This document shows, one piece after another, positions 43,664 through 52,229 of a stretch of DNA of 64,000 bases. The DNA comes from Rhodobacter sp. GTDB taxonomy: Bacteria > Pseudomonadota > Alphaproteobacteria > Rhodobacterales > Rhodobacteraceae. Position 1 is the stretch's first letter; every line of letters begins with the position of its first letter. The notes below the pieces were generated by a model. That model was given only the letters and a program-made list of their open reading frames with translations. It had not been told where the DNA came from and ran no database searches. The translations under genes and the position numbers were made by a program. The stretch covers positions 62,001-126,000 of the forward strand of contig JACKKF010000006.1 of assembly GCA_020637555.1 (NCBI GenBank). Direction: 5' to 3'.

Positions 43664-44835
43664 TCGGGGTCGAAGACGCGCAGGCGCTGTGTCTGGGGCT
43701 GGTCACGCCGATCCCGACACTGGACATGGTGCCCCTGGCGCTGGCCGCCGGGCGGGTGATGCGGCGCGAGGCGCGGGCGGACCGGGCGCAGCCGCCCTTT
43801 GAATCCTCGGCCATGGATGGGTATGCACTGCGCGATGCCGAGCTCGCGATCGGCGCAAGCTTCGATGTGGTCGGCGAATCCGCAGCCGGGCACGGATGGG
43901 ACGGCCACCTGGCCCCGGGGCAGGCGGTGCGAATCTTCACCGGTGCGCCCGTGCCCGCAGGGGCGGACCATGTGGTGATCCAGGAGGATGTCGCGCGCGA
44001 GGGCGACCGCATCACCGTGCTGCCGACGCTGGGGCAGGGACCCAACATTCGCCCTGCCGGGGCGGATTTTCCGCGCGGGTTCACGCTGGCCGCGCCGCGC
44101 ATGCTCAGCCCGTCCGACCTGGCGCTGCTGGCATCGATGAACATTGCCCGCGTGCAGGTGGCGGCGCGTCCCAGGGTCGCGCTGCTTGCGACGGGCGACG
44201 AGCTGGTCATGCCTGGCGAGAGCCCGGGGCGCGACCAGATCATCGCGTCGAACACCTTTGCGCTGAAGGCCATGGTCGATGCCGCGGGCGGCGAGGGGCT
44301 GATCCTGCCCATCGCCCCCGATGACCGTGTGGCGCTTGAATCGGCGATGGCCGAACTCGCCCGTGCGGACATCGCGGTGACGATCGGCGGCGCCTCGGTC
44401 GGGGATTACGATCTGGTGGGGCAGGTGGGCGAGTCGCTTGGCATGAAGCGCGCCTTCTACAAGATCAGCATGCGGCCGGGAAAACCCCTGATCGCGGGCA
44501 GCCTGGGCGGCGTGCCGTATCTCGGTTTGCCGGGGAACCCGGTCTCGGCCATCGTCACGGGGCATCTGTTTCTGCTGCCGATGGTGCGGCGGATGCTGGG
44601 CTTGCACGATGCGCTGCCCCGGACCGTCAGCGCCCGGCTGGCCGCCGATGTGGGGCCGACCGGTCCGCGCACGCATTACATGCGCGCCCGGCTCGATGGT
44701 GGCGTTGTCACCCCGTTCGAGCGCCAGGATTCGTCGCTGCTGAGTGTCCTGTCCGAGGCGAATGCGCTGCTGGTTCGCCCGCTTGGCGACCGGCCCCGGC
44801 AGGCTGGCGAGGCCGTGCCGGTGCTGCCGCTTTAG
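43660..44835 (+). CDS. moeA: Molybdopterin molybdenumtransferase MoeA
   Basis: Inserts molybdate into adenylated molybdopterin. 391 residues in the expected four-domain order: SSAMDGYALRD near residue 48, FTGAPVPAGADHVVIQED near 93, ATGDELV near 180, the MoeA/MogA-like GGASVGDYDLV, and the C-terminal beta-barrel domain after RPGKPL. FLGLPGNPVSA-type sequence appears as YLGLPGNPVSAIVTG. It begins inside the moaC stop codon and is followed 66 bases later by lexA with its own promoter. Confidence 0.96.
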   Translation: MIGVEDAQALCLGLVTPIPTLDMVPLALAAGRVMRREARADRAQPPFESSAMDGYALRDAELAIGASFDVVGESAAGHGWDGHLAPGQAVRIFTGAPVPAGADHVVIQEDVAREGDRITVLPTLGQGPNIRPAGADFPRGFTLAAPRMLSPSDLALLASMNIARVQVAARPRVALLATGDELVMPGESPGRDQIIASNTFALKAMVDAAGGEGLILPIAPDDRVALESAMAELARADIAVTIGGASVGDYDLVGQVGESLGMKRAFYKISMRPGKPLIAGSLGGVPYLGLPGNPVSAIVTGHLFLLPMVRRMLGLHDALPRTVSARLAADVGPTGPRTHYMRARLDGGVVTPFERQDSSLLSVLSEANALLVRPLGDRPRQAGEAVPVLPL

Positions 44836-44843
44836 GAGGGTGG

Positions 44844-44872
44844 TTGACACAAAAGGGGAACATGCGTAGAAC
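44844..44872 (+). promoter_or_regulatory. lexA promoter with SOS box
   Basis: TTGACA at 44844 is a consensus -35; after 17 bases TAGAAC at 44867 is a plausible -10. The SOS box GAAC-N7-GAAC, the alphaproteobacterial LexA site, is at 44858-44872 and overlaps the spacer and -10, so LexA would block its own transcription. Confidence 0.85.
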
Positions 44873-44901
44873 GGGGGCTAAACACCCTGACGGAGGACGC
44901 G

Positions 44902-45594
44902 ATGCTGACCCGCAAACAGCTCGAACTTCTGGAACTGATCGACACGCGGATGAAACGCGATGGCGTGCCCCCTTCGTTCGACGAGATGAAGGATGCGCTG
45001 AATCTGCGGTCCAAGTCCGGGATTCATCGGCTCATCACCGCGCTTGAGGAGCGGGGGTTCATCCGGCGGCTCGCCCATCGCGCCCGTGCGATCGAGGTCG
45101 TGCGCATGCCCGAGGCGCTGGAAGGCCGCCACGTCGCCCGGGTGATCGAAGGCGGCGCGCGCCCGGCGGCGCCGGCGCCCGCGCGGGCCAGGCCGGTCCA
45201 GACCGTCGACGCGCTGGAACTGCCGCTCATGGGGCGCATCGCCGCCGGCACCCCGATCGAGGCGATCTCCGAGGTGTCGCACCATGTCGCGGTGCCGGGG
45301 TCGATGCTGTCGGGTCGTGGCGATCACTACGCGCTGGAGGTCAAGGGCGACTCGATGATCGAGGCCGGCATCCATGACGGCGACATCGTCGTCATCCGCG
45401 AACAGACGACCGCCGACAATGGCGATATCGTCGTCGCGCTGGTCGAAGGGCACGAAGCGACGTTGAAGCGATTCCGCCGGATGCGCGGAATGATCGCGCT
45501 CGAGGCCGCGAATCCGGCCTATGAAACCCGCATGCTGCGCGATGACCAGGTGCAGGTTCAGGGCCGCTTGGTCGGTTTGATCCGCAGTTACTGA
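44902..45594 (+). CDS. lexA: LexA repressor
   Basis: SOS repressor and self-cleaving protease. 230 residues. The winged-helix DNA-binding domain is at about 1-65 (PPSFDEMKDALNLRSKSGIH). A Pro/Ala-rich linker leads to the S24 peptidase domain with the A115-G116 cleavage bond (RIAAGTPIEA), catalytic S151 (KGDSMIEAG) and K189 (EATLKRF). Its own SOS box lies 30 bases upstream. GGAGG precedes the ATG. It probably controls the imuB-dnaE2 operon at the left end of the window. Confidence 0.97.
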   Translation: MLTRKQLELLELIDTRMKRDGVPPSFDEMKDALNLRSKSGIHRLITALEERGFIRRLAHRARAIEVVRMPEALEGRHVARVIEGGARPAAPAPARARPVQTVDALELPLMGRIAAGTPIEAISEVSHHVAVPGSMLSGRGDHYALEVKGDSMIEAGIHDGDIVVIREQTTADNGDIVVALVEGHEATLKRFRRMRGMIALEAANPAYETRMLRDDQVQVQGRLVGLIRSY

Positions 45595-45621
45595 CCAGCC
45601 GTTGCTGACCCACCGTTGCTG

Positions 45622-45642
45622 ACCCGCCGTGTCGCGGCGGGT
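45622..45642. terminator. Convergent hairpin between lexA and the DUF599 gene
   Basis: ACCCGCCG at 45622-45629 pairs with CGGCGGGT at 45635-45642 around TGTCG, between converging genes. Immediately before it, CCGTTGCTGACCC is repeated in tandem (about 45599 and 45613). Confidence 0.6.
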
Positions 45643-46350
45643 TCAGTCCAGCGGCGGTGGCGGATCCAGCAGAACCGCCCGTGACCGTGACGCGAAGTCG
45701 CGGCTCCAGACCAGCCAGGCGACCACGCCCGTGGCCCCCATCAATGCCCAGGGTCCCAGCAGCCAGGTCAGGGCGGCCAGCGCGAAATAGGTTGCGCGCA
45801 GGCCGCGATTGAAATTGTAGGCGGCACGAATGTTGATCTCGGCCGCCTGGCGGGCCCGGGGATGGGCCAGGGGATCCTCGGGGTCGTTCGGAACCGCCGA
45901 CATCACGATCGACGAATAGCCGAACAGGCGATTGGACCACAGGAACTTCAGAAACGCATGGGTCAGGAACCCAAGCGACAACAGCAATCGCAATTCGATC
46001 TGACGCGCGTCGGGACCTGCGGCGACCAGATCCTCGGTCACGCCGACCAGGCGCTCGGCATTGCCGATCAGCGCCAGCAATCCCCCCAGCGCGATCATCG
46101 TGGCCGAGGCGAGAAAACTGGTCGCCTGGCGCAAGCTAGACAGCACCGCGGCGTCATAGATCCGCGGCGACCGCGAGACGAACTGGCGCATCCATTCGCG
46201 GCGATACGCGGCCATCAGAACCGTGACCGAGGGCTTGGCACGGCGCGGATCCTCGATCATGTGGGCCAGCATGAACCAGGCAAGCAGCAACAGCAGCAAG
46301 GCCAGCATGTCCGGCCAGGAAAGCAGGGTTTGCAAGGTTTCCAGGGTCAT
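45643..46350 (-). CDS. DUF599 family membrane protein
   Basis: A 235-residue inner-membrane protein with about four transmembrane helices (near residues 12-30, 76-95, 120-140 and 195-220). RREWMRQFVSRSPRIYDAAVL and AYNFNRGLRATYFALAAL are DUF599 hallmarks. Function is unknown. It is monocistronic, converging on lexA across a hairpin and divergent from glcD across 121 bases. Confidence 0.87.
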   Translation of the reverse strand: MTLETLQTLLSWPDMLALLLLLLAWFMLAHMIEDPRRAKPSVTVLMAAYRREWMRQFVSRSPRIYDAAVLSSLRQATSFLASATMIALGGLLALIGNAERLVGVTEDLVAAGPDARQIELRLLLSLGFLTHAFLKFLWSNRLFGYSSIVMSAVPNDPEDPLAHPRARQAAEINIRAAYNFNRGLRATYFALAALTWLLGPWALMGATGVVAWLVWSRDFASRSRAVLLDPPPPLD

Positions 46351-46434
46351 CGTTCAGCCTGTGATGGACCCCACCATCGTGGCCGCGCCCCCGAGGCGGG
46401 TCAAGATGCCCGAGAGGCTGGACTTTGCGCGTGT

Positions 46435-46457
46435 ATTGGTTATATTTTCTTACCAAT
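46435..46457. promoter_or_regulatory. Palindromic operator candidate before glcD
   Basis: ATTGGT at 46435-46440 is mirrored by ACCAAT at 46452-46457 with an 11-base AT-rich spacer, abutting the glcD ribosome-binding site (AGGAGGG at 46458). TTGGT/ACCAA half-sites are typical of GntR/FadR-type regulators such as GlcC and PdhR, though their usual spacing is shorter. Confidence 0.5.
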
Positions 46458-46471
46458 AGGAGGGATTGCCC

Positions 46472-47902
46472 ATGCAAATGCCCGAGCCCGACCCCGATGT
46501 GCTGGCCCGTCGCGCCCGCATCGTCGCGCGTCTGCGCGACGCCCTGCCCGCCGAGGCGGTGATCGATGACCCGGCCGAAACCCGCGCCTACGAATGCGAC
46601 GGGTTGACCGCGTATCGCTGCCCGCCGCTGGCGGCCGTGCTGCCATCCTCGACGGCCGAGGTCTCGGCGGTGCTGCGCATCTGCCATGACGAGGGCGTGC
46701 CGGTGGTGCCGCGTGGCTCGGGGACCTCGCTGGCCGGGGGGGCGTTGCCGACGGCGGACAGCGTGATCCTGGGCGTGGCGCGCCTGCGCGCGGTGCTGGA
46801 AACGGACTATGCCAACCGCTTCATCCGCGTGCAATCAGGGCGCACCAACCTGTCTGTCACCGGCGCGGTGGAATCGGACGGGTTCTTCTATGCGCCCGAT
46901 CCGTCCTCGCAGCTGGCGTGCGCGATCGCCGGCAATATCGCCATGAATTCGGGCGGGGCGCATTGCCTGAAATATGGCGTGACCACCAACAACCTGCTGG
47001 GTGTCACCCTGGTGCAGATGGACGGCACCGTGGTCGAAATCGGTGGTGCGCACATGGATTCCGGGGGGCTCGACCTGCTGGGTCTGATCTGCGGATCCGA
47101 AGGGCAGCTGGGGGTCGTCACCGAGGCCACGCTCAGAATCCTGCCAAAGCCCGAGGGCGCGCGCCCCGTGCTGATCGGTTTCGATGCAAATGCGGTCGCA
47201 GGGGCCTGTGTCAGCGACATCATCAAGGCCGGGATCCTGCCCGTGGCGATCGAATTCATGGATCGCCCCTGCATCCGCGCGACCGAGGCCTTTGCGAAAC
47301 CGGGCTATCCCGATTGCGAGGCGCTGCTGATCGTCGAGGTCGAGGGGTCCGATGCAGAGATCGATGCACAACTGGCGCTGATCCGGCAGATCGCCCTGCG
47401 CCACAACCCCGTTGAATTCCGCGAGAGCGGATCCGAGGAGGAATCGAAGAAGATCTGGCTGGGCCGGAAATCGGCCTTTGGCGCCATGGGGCAGATCAAT
47501 GACTACATGTGCCTCGACGGAACAATTCCCGTCAGTGAATTGCCGCATGTGCTGGACCGGATCGGCGAAATGTCCAAGGTCTATGGCCTGGACGTGGCCA
47601 ATGTGTTCCATGCCGGCGACGGGAACATGCATCCGTTGATCCTGTTCGATGCCAACAAGCCCGGCGACCTGGAACGGTGCGAGGCGTTCGGGGCCGAGAT
47701 CCTGAAGCTCTGTGTCGAGGTCGGCGGTTGCCTGACCGGCGAGCACGGTGTGGGAATCGAGAAACGCGATCTGATGACGGTGCAGTTTACCCAGGTGGAT
47801 CTCGAGGCGCAGATGCGGGTGAAGGATGTGTTTGACCCGGGCTGGCTGCTGAACCCGGCCAAAGTGTTCCCGCTGGAGATTTCCGCGACGCGGCGGTTGT
47901 AG
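46472..47902 (+). CDS. glcD: Glycolate oxidase, FAD-linked subunit GlcD
   Basis: Oxidises glycolate to glyoxylate together with GlcE and GlcF, passing electrons to the respiratory chain. 476 residues with a PCMH-type FAD domain (VPVVPRGSGTSLAGGALP, about residues 76-93; PSSQLACAIAGNIAMNSGG) and a C-terminal FAD-oxidase domain with VFHAGDGNMHPLI and TGEHGVGIEK. AGGAGGG lies eight bases before the ATG at 46472. It is separated from glcE by an intergenic repeat, so glcD may be expressed in excess of the other two. Confidence 0.95.
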   Translation: MQMPEPDPDVLARRARIVARLRDALPAEAVIDDPAETRAYECDGLTAYRCPPLAAVLPSSTAEVSAVLRICHDEGVPVVPRGSGTSLAGGALPTADSVILGVARLRAVLETDYANRFIRVQSGRTNLSVTGAVESDGFFYAPDPSSQLACAIAGNIAMNSGGAHCLKYGVTTNNLLGVTLVQMDGTVVEIGGAHMDSGGLDLLGLICGSEGQLGVVTEATLRILPKPEGARPVLIGFDANAVAGACVSDIIKAGILPVAIEFMDRPCIRATEAFAKPGYPDCEALLIVEVEGSDAEIDAQLALIRQIALRHNPVEFRESGSEEESKKIWLGRKSAFGAMGQINDYMCLDGTIPVSELPHVLDRIGEMSKVYGLDVANVFHAGDGNMHPLILFDANKPGDLERCEAFGAEILKLCVEVGGCLTGEHGVGIEKRDLMTVQFTQVDLEAQMRVKDVFDPGWLLNPAKVFPLEISATRRL

Positions 47903-47909
47903 GGGCAGG

Positions 47910-47994
47910 CGGGGGGCCAGCCCCCCGCACCCCCCGCCAAAGGGGGTTTTCCACCCCCTTTGGATACCCCCGAGGATATTTCGGGCACAAAGAT
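47910..47994 (-). repeat. Intergenic GC-rich repeat, copy C
   Basis: Reverse complement of copy A block by block: GCGGGGGGCCAGCCCCCCGC, an AAAGGGGG/CCCCCTTT hairpin, CCCCCGAGGATATTTCGGG and CACAAAGATG. It fills the 106 bases between glcD and glcE and, folded, could weaken transcription into glcEF or stabilise the glcD mRNA end. Confidence 0.75.
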
Positions 47995-48008
47995 GAGAAG
48001 GCGGACGG

Positions 48009-49109
48009 ATGCGTCCTGAGAACGAGCAAGACCTGGTGGACGTGGTGCGGGGGGCAACCGGGCCCCTGATGGTGCGCGGGGGCGGGACGCGCGGGATCGG
48101 GCGGCCCGGGGCGGGGGCGGTGCTGGAAACCGGCGGATTGTCGGGTGTGCATCTGTATGAGCCAGGGGCATTGACGCTGGTCGCCGGCGCCGGAACCCCG
48201 CTGGTCGAGGTCGAGGCGATGCTGGCCGCGGAAGGTCAGCGCCTGCCGTTCGAGCCGATGGACCACCGCGGGTTGCTGGGCGGGCCGGGCGAACCCACGC
48301 TGGGGGGCATGGTTGCCGCGAATGCCTCGGGGCCGCGGCGGGTGCAGGCCGGCGCGTGCCGGGACAGCCTGATCGGCGTGCGGTTCGTGGACGGCACCGG
48401 CGCGCTGGTCAAGAACGGGGGCCGGGTGATGAAGAATGTCACCGGCTACGATCTGGTGAAGCTGATGGCCGGATCCTGGGGAACGCTGGGCGTGTTGAGC
48501 GCCGTATCTTTCAAGCTGCTGCCGCGTCCGGAGACCTCGACGACGCTGCTGGTCGGCGGTCTGGGGGCCGAACAGGCGGTGGCGCTGATGGCGGCGGCTC
48601 TGGGGTCCCCGTGGGAGGTGACGGGCGCCGCCCATCTGCCCGATGGGCGCACCGCGCTCAGGATCGAGGGGTTCGCGGCCTCGGTCGCGTATCGGGCCGG
48701 GGCGCTGTCGCAGTTCCTGAAGCAGGACATGACCCGGATCGAGGGGGGGGCAAGCGATGACCTCTGGCGGGCGGTGCGCGATGTGGCCGCGTTTCACGGG
48801 CGTCCGGGCGATGTCTGGCGGCTGTCGGTCAAACCCTCGGACGCGCCGGCATTGGCGGCCCGCGCGGGCGGCGAGGCGCTGTTTGACTGGGGCGGCGGGC
48901 TGGTCTGGTTGCTGCTGGCGGAAGGCACCGATCTGCGCGCGCGGCTGGGGGCCTTTGCCGGCCACGCGACGCTGATCCGCGGCAGTGTCGAAACGCGCCG
49001 CCGGATTGCTCCCTTTCAGCCTGAGGTCCCGGCCATCGCGGCGCTGACCCGGGGTCTCAGGGCGCGGTTCGATCCGCGCGGCATTCTCAACCCGGGGCTT
49101 ATGGACTGA
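48009..49109 (+). CDS. glcE: Glycolate oxidase subunit GlcE
   Basis: Second, shorter FAD-binding subunit of glycolate oxidase, 366 residues. The PCMH domain has PLMVRGGGTRGIGRPG (about residues 19-34), GGPGEPTLGGMVAANASGPRR and VKNGGRVMKNVTGYDLVKLMAGSWGTLGV (conserved in GlcE, given in part). The C-terminal oxidase domain is reduced, as usual. It starts 14 bases after repeat copy C, and its stop shares a base with the glcF start. Confidence 0.94.
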   Translation: MRPENEQDLVDVVRGATGPLMVRGGGTRGIGRPGAGAVLETGGLSGVHLYEPGALTLVAGAGTPLVEVEAMLAAEGQRLPFEPMDHRGLLGGPGEPTLGGMVAANASGPRRVQAGACRDSLIGVRFVDGTGALVKNGGRVMKNVTGYDLVKLMAGSWGTLGVLSAVSFKLLPRPETSTTLLVGGLGAEQAVALMAAALGSPWEVTGAAHLPDGRTALRIEGFAASVAYRAGALSQFLKQDMTRIEGGASDDLWRAVRDVAAFHGRPGDVWRLSVKPSDAPALAARAGGEALFDWGGGLVWLLLAEGTDLRARLGAFAGHATLIRGSVETRRRIAPFQPEVPAIAALTRGLRARFDPRGILNPGLMD

Positions 49110-50416
49110 TGCAGACCTTCTTTACCGATGACCAGCTTCAGGATCCGGCGACGCAGCGTGCGAACGAGGTGTTGCGCACCTGCGTTCATTGCGGGTTCTG
49201 CACGGCGACCTGCCCGACCTATCAGGTTCTCGGCGACGAGCTGGACAGTCCGCGTGGCCGTATCTACCTGATCAAGGACATGCTGGAATCGGGCCGTCCC
49301 GCGGATCCGCGGACCGTGGCGCATGTCGATCGCTGCCTGAGCTGTCTGGCGTGCATGACCACCTGCCCGTCCGGCGTGCATTACATGCACCTGGTCGATC
49401 ACGCCCGCGCCTATATCGAAAAGACCTACAGGCGGCCGCTGATGGACCGGCTTCTGCGCTGGGCTCTGGCGCGGATCCTGCCCTATCCCACGCGCTTCCG
49501 GCTGGCGTTGCTGGGGGCCAAGATCGGTCGGCCCTTTGCCTTTCTCATGCCGGATGCGCGGCTGAAGGCGATGCTGGCCATGGCGCCAAAGCAGATTCCG
49601 CCGGTCAGCCGCAATGACATGCCGCAGGTTTTCCCGGCCCAGGGCGCGCGGCGGATGCGGGTGGCGCTGATGACCGGCTGCGCGCAGCGGGCGCTGAACA
49701 CCGATATCAACGACGCAACCATTCGCGTGCTGACCCGGCTGGGATGCGAGGTGGTCGTCGCGAAGGGTGCCGGCTGCTGCGGGGCGCTGACGCATCACAT
49801 GGGCCGCGAGGGCGAGAGCCACGCCTTCGCCAGTGCCAATATCCGCGCCTGGATGGCCGAGGTGAACGGCGCGGGGCTGGATGCGGTGGTGATCAACACC
49901 TCGGGCTGCGGGACCACCGTGAAGGATTACGGCCATATGTTCCGCAACGATCCGCTTGCGGCGGACGCGGCGGTGATCGCGGGGCTGGCCCGGGACGTGA
50001 CCGAGGTTCTGGCCCGGTTGAAGCCCGAGGGCCAGGCACCCGAGGACCTGCGCATCGCCTATCACGCCGCCTGTTCGCTGCAACATGGCCAGCAGATCAA
50101 GGACACCCCGAAGCAGGTGTTGAAGCGGCTCGGTTTCTCGGTGGTGGAACCCGCGGATTCGCATCTGTGCTGCGGGTCCGCCGGCACCTACAACCTGATG
50201 CAACCCGCGATTTCGGCCGAGTTGAAGCGCCGCAAGGTTGCGACGCTCGAAGCCAAGGCGCCCGACGTCATCGCGGCCGGCAATATCGGCTGCATGATGC
50301 AGATCGGGTCCGGCACGGGCGTGCCGGTGGTGCACACGGTCGAACTGGTCGACTGGGCGACGGGCGGGCCGAAACCCCGTGCGCTGGGCGAACACGCCGG
50401 GGTGCCCCGGCTTTAA
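49109..50416 (+). CDS. glcF: Glycolate oxidase iron-sulfur subunit GlcF
   Basis: Electron-transfer subunit of glycolate oxidase, 435 residues. Two ferredoxin-type 4Fe-4S motifs (CVHCGFCTATCP at about residues 25-36 and CLSCLACMTTCP at about 76-87) are followed by two CCG domains (GAGCCGALTHH and LCCGSAGTYN). It overlaps glcE by one base and converges on the SMP-30 gene with a four-base TTAA overlap. No malate synthase or GlcC regulator follows. Confidence 0.95.
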   Translation: MQTFFTDDQLQDPATQRANEVLRTCVHCGFCTATCPTYQVLGDELDSPRGRIYLIKDMLESGRPADPRTVAHVDRCLSCLACMTTCPSGVHYMHLVDHARAYIEKTYRRPLMDRLLRWALARILPYPTRFRLALLGAKIGRPFAFLMPDARLKAMLAMAPKQIPPVSRNDMPQVFPAQGARRMRVALMTGCAQRALNTDINDATIRVLTRLGCEVVVAKGAGCCGALTHHMGREGESHAFASANIRAWMAEVNGAGLDAVVINTSGCGTTVKDYGHMFRNDPLAADAAVIAGLARDVTEVLARLKPEGQAPEDLRIAYHAACSLQHGQQIKDTPKQVLKRLGFSVVEPADSHLCCGSAGTYNLMQPAISAELKRRKVATLEAKAPDVIAAGNIGCMMQIGSGTGVPVVHTVELVDWATGGPKPRALGEHAGVPRL

Positions 50417-51423
50417 CCCCAATGGGCCATGGGCAGTCCCGCGACGGGACTGCGGAAGGCCGGAATGCGCGTGCCCCTGAGCGAGCCGATATAGACTGTC
50501 CGCAGGTCCGGCCCGCCGAAGGTGACCGAGGCAAACCACGGTGCGATCGTTCCACCGCAAGCCAGCATGTGATTGGGCGTCACCGCGTCACGGGCGAACG
50601 CCTCGTACAGGGCAGAGGAGGGCGCGGGGTTGTCATCGTCCAGGATCACGCGGAAATCGCCCTGGGGGGTGATCGCAAAGATGCGGTCCGACATCACATG
50701 CGTGCCCCAGAGGTTGCCATGCGCATCAAAGGCGATGCCGTCTATGAACCCGCCGGTATCGGCGGGGCCATAGACCTCGCGCGCAAGCACCTGCGCGGTC
50801 TCGTCGATCCGCAGCCGGGTTATGCGCCGGCCGGTCGTCTCGACGACGTAGAGCCAGTCCTCGGCGGCATCGAAGCGGATCTCGTTGGTGAATTTGAAAC
50901 CGTCCGCAACGATGCGCGCACCCTGGTTGTCCACCACCGCGACATAGCCGTCGGCGATGTTCGGGCTGATCGCCTGCATCCAGTTGGTGATCCTGGTCGA
51001 GATCGTCAGCCAGATTCGGCCCTTGCTGTCACGCAGCACGAAGTTCACCTTGCCGATGGGGGTGCCGTCGATCGTGTCCAGCATCACGGTGGTGCGCCCG
51101 TCGCGGGTCATGCGTTCCAGCCGGTCGGTGCCAAAGTTCGAAATCAGCACCGATCCGTCCACGTCGAAGGCCAACCCGTTGGGCAGGGTGCCCTGGGTGA
51201 AGCGGTCGGCCTCGTCCTCGGTGGCGCCAAAGCGTTGATCCAGCGCCTGCGCGATCAGTGTCTGCGTGCCATCGGGGCGAATATGCACCACGCCGCCGCG
51301 CGCATCCGCTGACCACAGGCTGCCGTCGGGTTCGGCCAGGATGCATTCGGGGCGTTGCAGATCCTTGCCCACATAGGTCAGGTCCGCGGCGGTCACGGTG
51401 AAGCCGTCGATCGGATTGCTCAT
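50413..51423 (-). CDS. SMP-30/gluconolactonase family protein
   Basis: A 336-residue six-bladed beta-propeller, expected to hydrolyse a lactone with a divalent metal. Ligand-like positions are visible in LQRPECILAEPDG (Glu near residue 26), FKFTNEIRFDAAEDWLYVVET and GFIDGIAFDAHGNLWGTHV (Asp near residue 225). Its ATG overlaps the stop of the cyclase-family gene (ATGA at 51420-51423), so it is the last gene of the TetR-TRAP-cyclase operon. A lactonase coupled to an importer suggests catabolism of a sugar acid or cyclic ester, but the substrate is unknown. Confidence 0.88.
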   Translation of the reverse strand: MSNPIDGFTVTAADLTYVGKDLQRPECILAEPDGSLWSADARGGVVHIRPDGTQTLIAQALDQRFGATEDEADRFTQGTLPNGLAFDVDGSVLISNFGTDRLERMTRDGRTTVMLDTIDGTPIGKVNFVLRDSKGRIWLTISTRITNWMQAISPNIADGYVAVVDNQGARIVADGFKFTNEIRFDAAEDWLYVVETTGRRITRLRIDETAQVLAREVYGPADTGGFIDGIAFDAHGNLWGTHVMSDRIFAITPQGDFRVILDDDNPAPSSALYEAFARDAVTPNHMLACGGTIAPWFASVTFGGPDLRTVYIGSLRGTRIPAFRSPVAGLPMAHWG

Positions 51424-52217
51424 GCCGTGCCCCCGTCTTCCAGGATCGCCACCGCGCGGACATAGCCTGCCGAGGCGCGCTTGATCTTGAACGGAAAGCA
51501 CGAGATGCGGAACCCGGTCGGCGGAAGCTGGTCCAGGTTCGCCAGCTTTTCCATGTGGCAATAGCCGATCTCCATCGAGGCGCGGTGCCCCTCCCAGATG
51601 ATCGAGGCGTCATGTGTCTGCGCGTATTTTTGCGCGGTGTGGAAAAAGGGCGCGTCCCAGGACCAGGCGTCGGTGCCGGTCACGCGCACGCCGCGTTCCA
51701 GCAGGTAGAGGGTCGCCGCCTTGCCCATGCCGCAGCCTTTCAGCAGATAGTCGGGCTGGCCATAGGCCGCGCCGGCGGCGGTGTTGATGACCACGATCTC
51801 CAGCGGGCTGAGGGTATGGCCGATGCGGGCAAGCTCGGCCTCGACATCCGCGGGCGTGACGACATAGCCGTCGGGAAAGTGCCGGAAGTCCAGTTTCACG
51901 CCCGGTTGAAAGCACCACTCCAGCGGCACCTCGTCAATCGTGATGGCGGGGCGCCCGCCCGGCACCAGCGCGCGGTCCATGGTGGAGTGGTGGTGATAGG
52001 GCGCGTCCAGATGCGTGCCGTTATGGGTGCTGAGCTGCACGGCCTCGACCGCCCAGCCATCGCCATCGGGCAGGTCCTCGGCCGTCATGCCCGGAAAGAA
52101 GCCGGTCATCTGCGCCTGCGTCTGCCGGTGGTTCATGTAATGGATCTGCGGCTCCATTCCCGGCGGATCCGAGGCGATCCCGGTTTCCAGCGCGACGGAC
52201 AGGTCGATGATGGTCAT
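51420..52217 (-). CDS. Cyclase family protein (kynurenine formamidase-like hydrolase)
   Basis: A 265-residue metal-dependent hydrolase of the cyclase/KynB superfamily. The HNGTHLDAPYHH motif (about residues 64-75) supplies the metal-binding His and Asp, and a further SWDAPFFH lies near residue 187. The family hydrolyses amides, esters or lactone-like rings. It lies 12 bases after the TRAP large permease and is coupled to the SMP-30 gene, so both enzymes probably process the imported solute. Kynurenine formamidase itself is unlikely, as no kyn genes are near. Confidence 0.88.
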   Translation of the reverse strand: MTIIDLSVALETGIASDPPGMEPQIHYMNHRQTQAQMTGFFPGMTAEDLPDGDGWAVEAVQLSTHNGTHLDAPYHHHSTMDRALVPGGRPAITIDEVPLEWCFQPGVKLDFRHFPDGYVVTPADVEAELARIGHTLSPLEIVVINTAAGAAYGQPDYLLKGCGMGKAATLYLLERGVRVTGTDAWSWDAPFFHTAQKYAQTHDASIIWEGHRASMEIGYCHMEKLANLDQLPPTGFRISCFPFKIKRASAGYVRAVAILEDGGTA

Positions 52218-52229
52218 GGCGGGCGCTCC

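Noticed and set aside
35004..47994. Segment flanked by inverted repeats considered as a composite transposon or genomic island
   Set aside because: It contains core trp, moa, lexA and glc genes, no transposase or integrase, and composition equal to the flanks.
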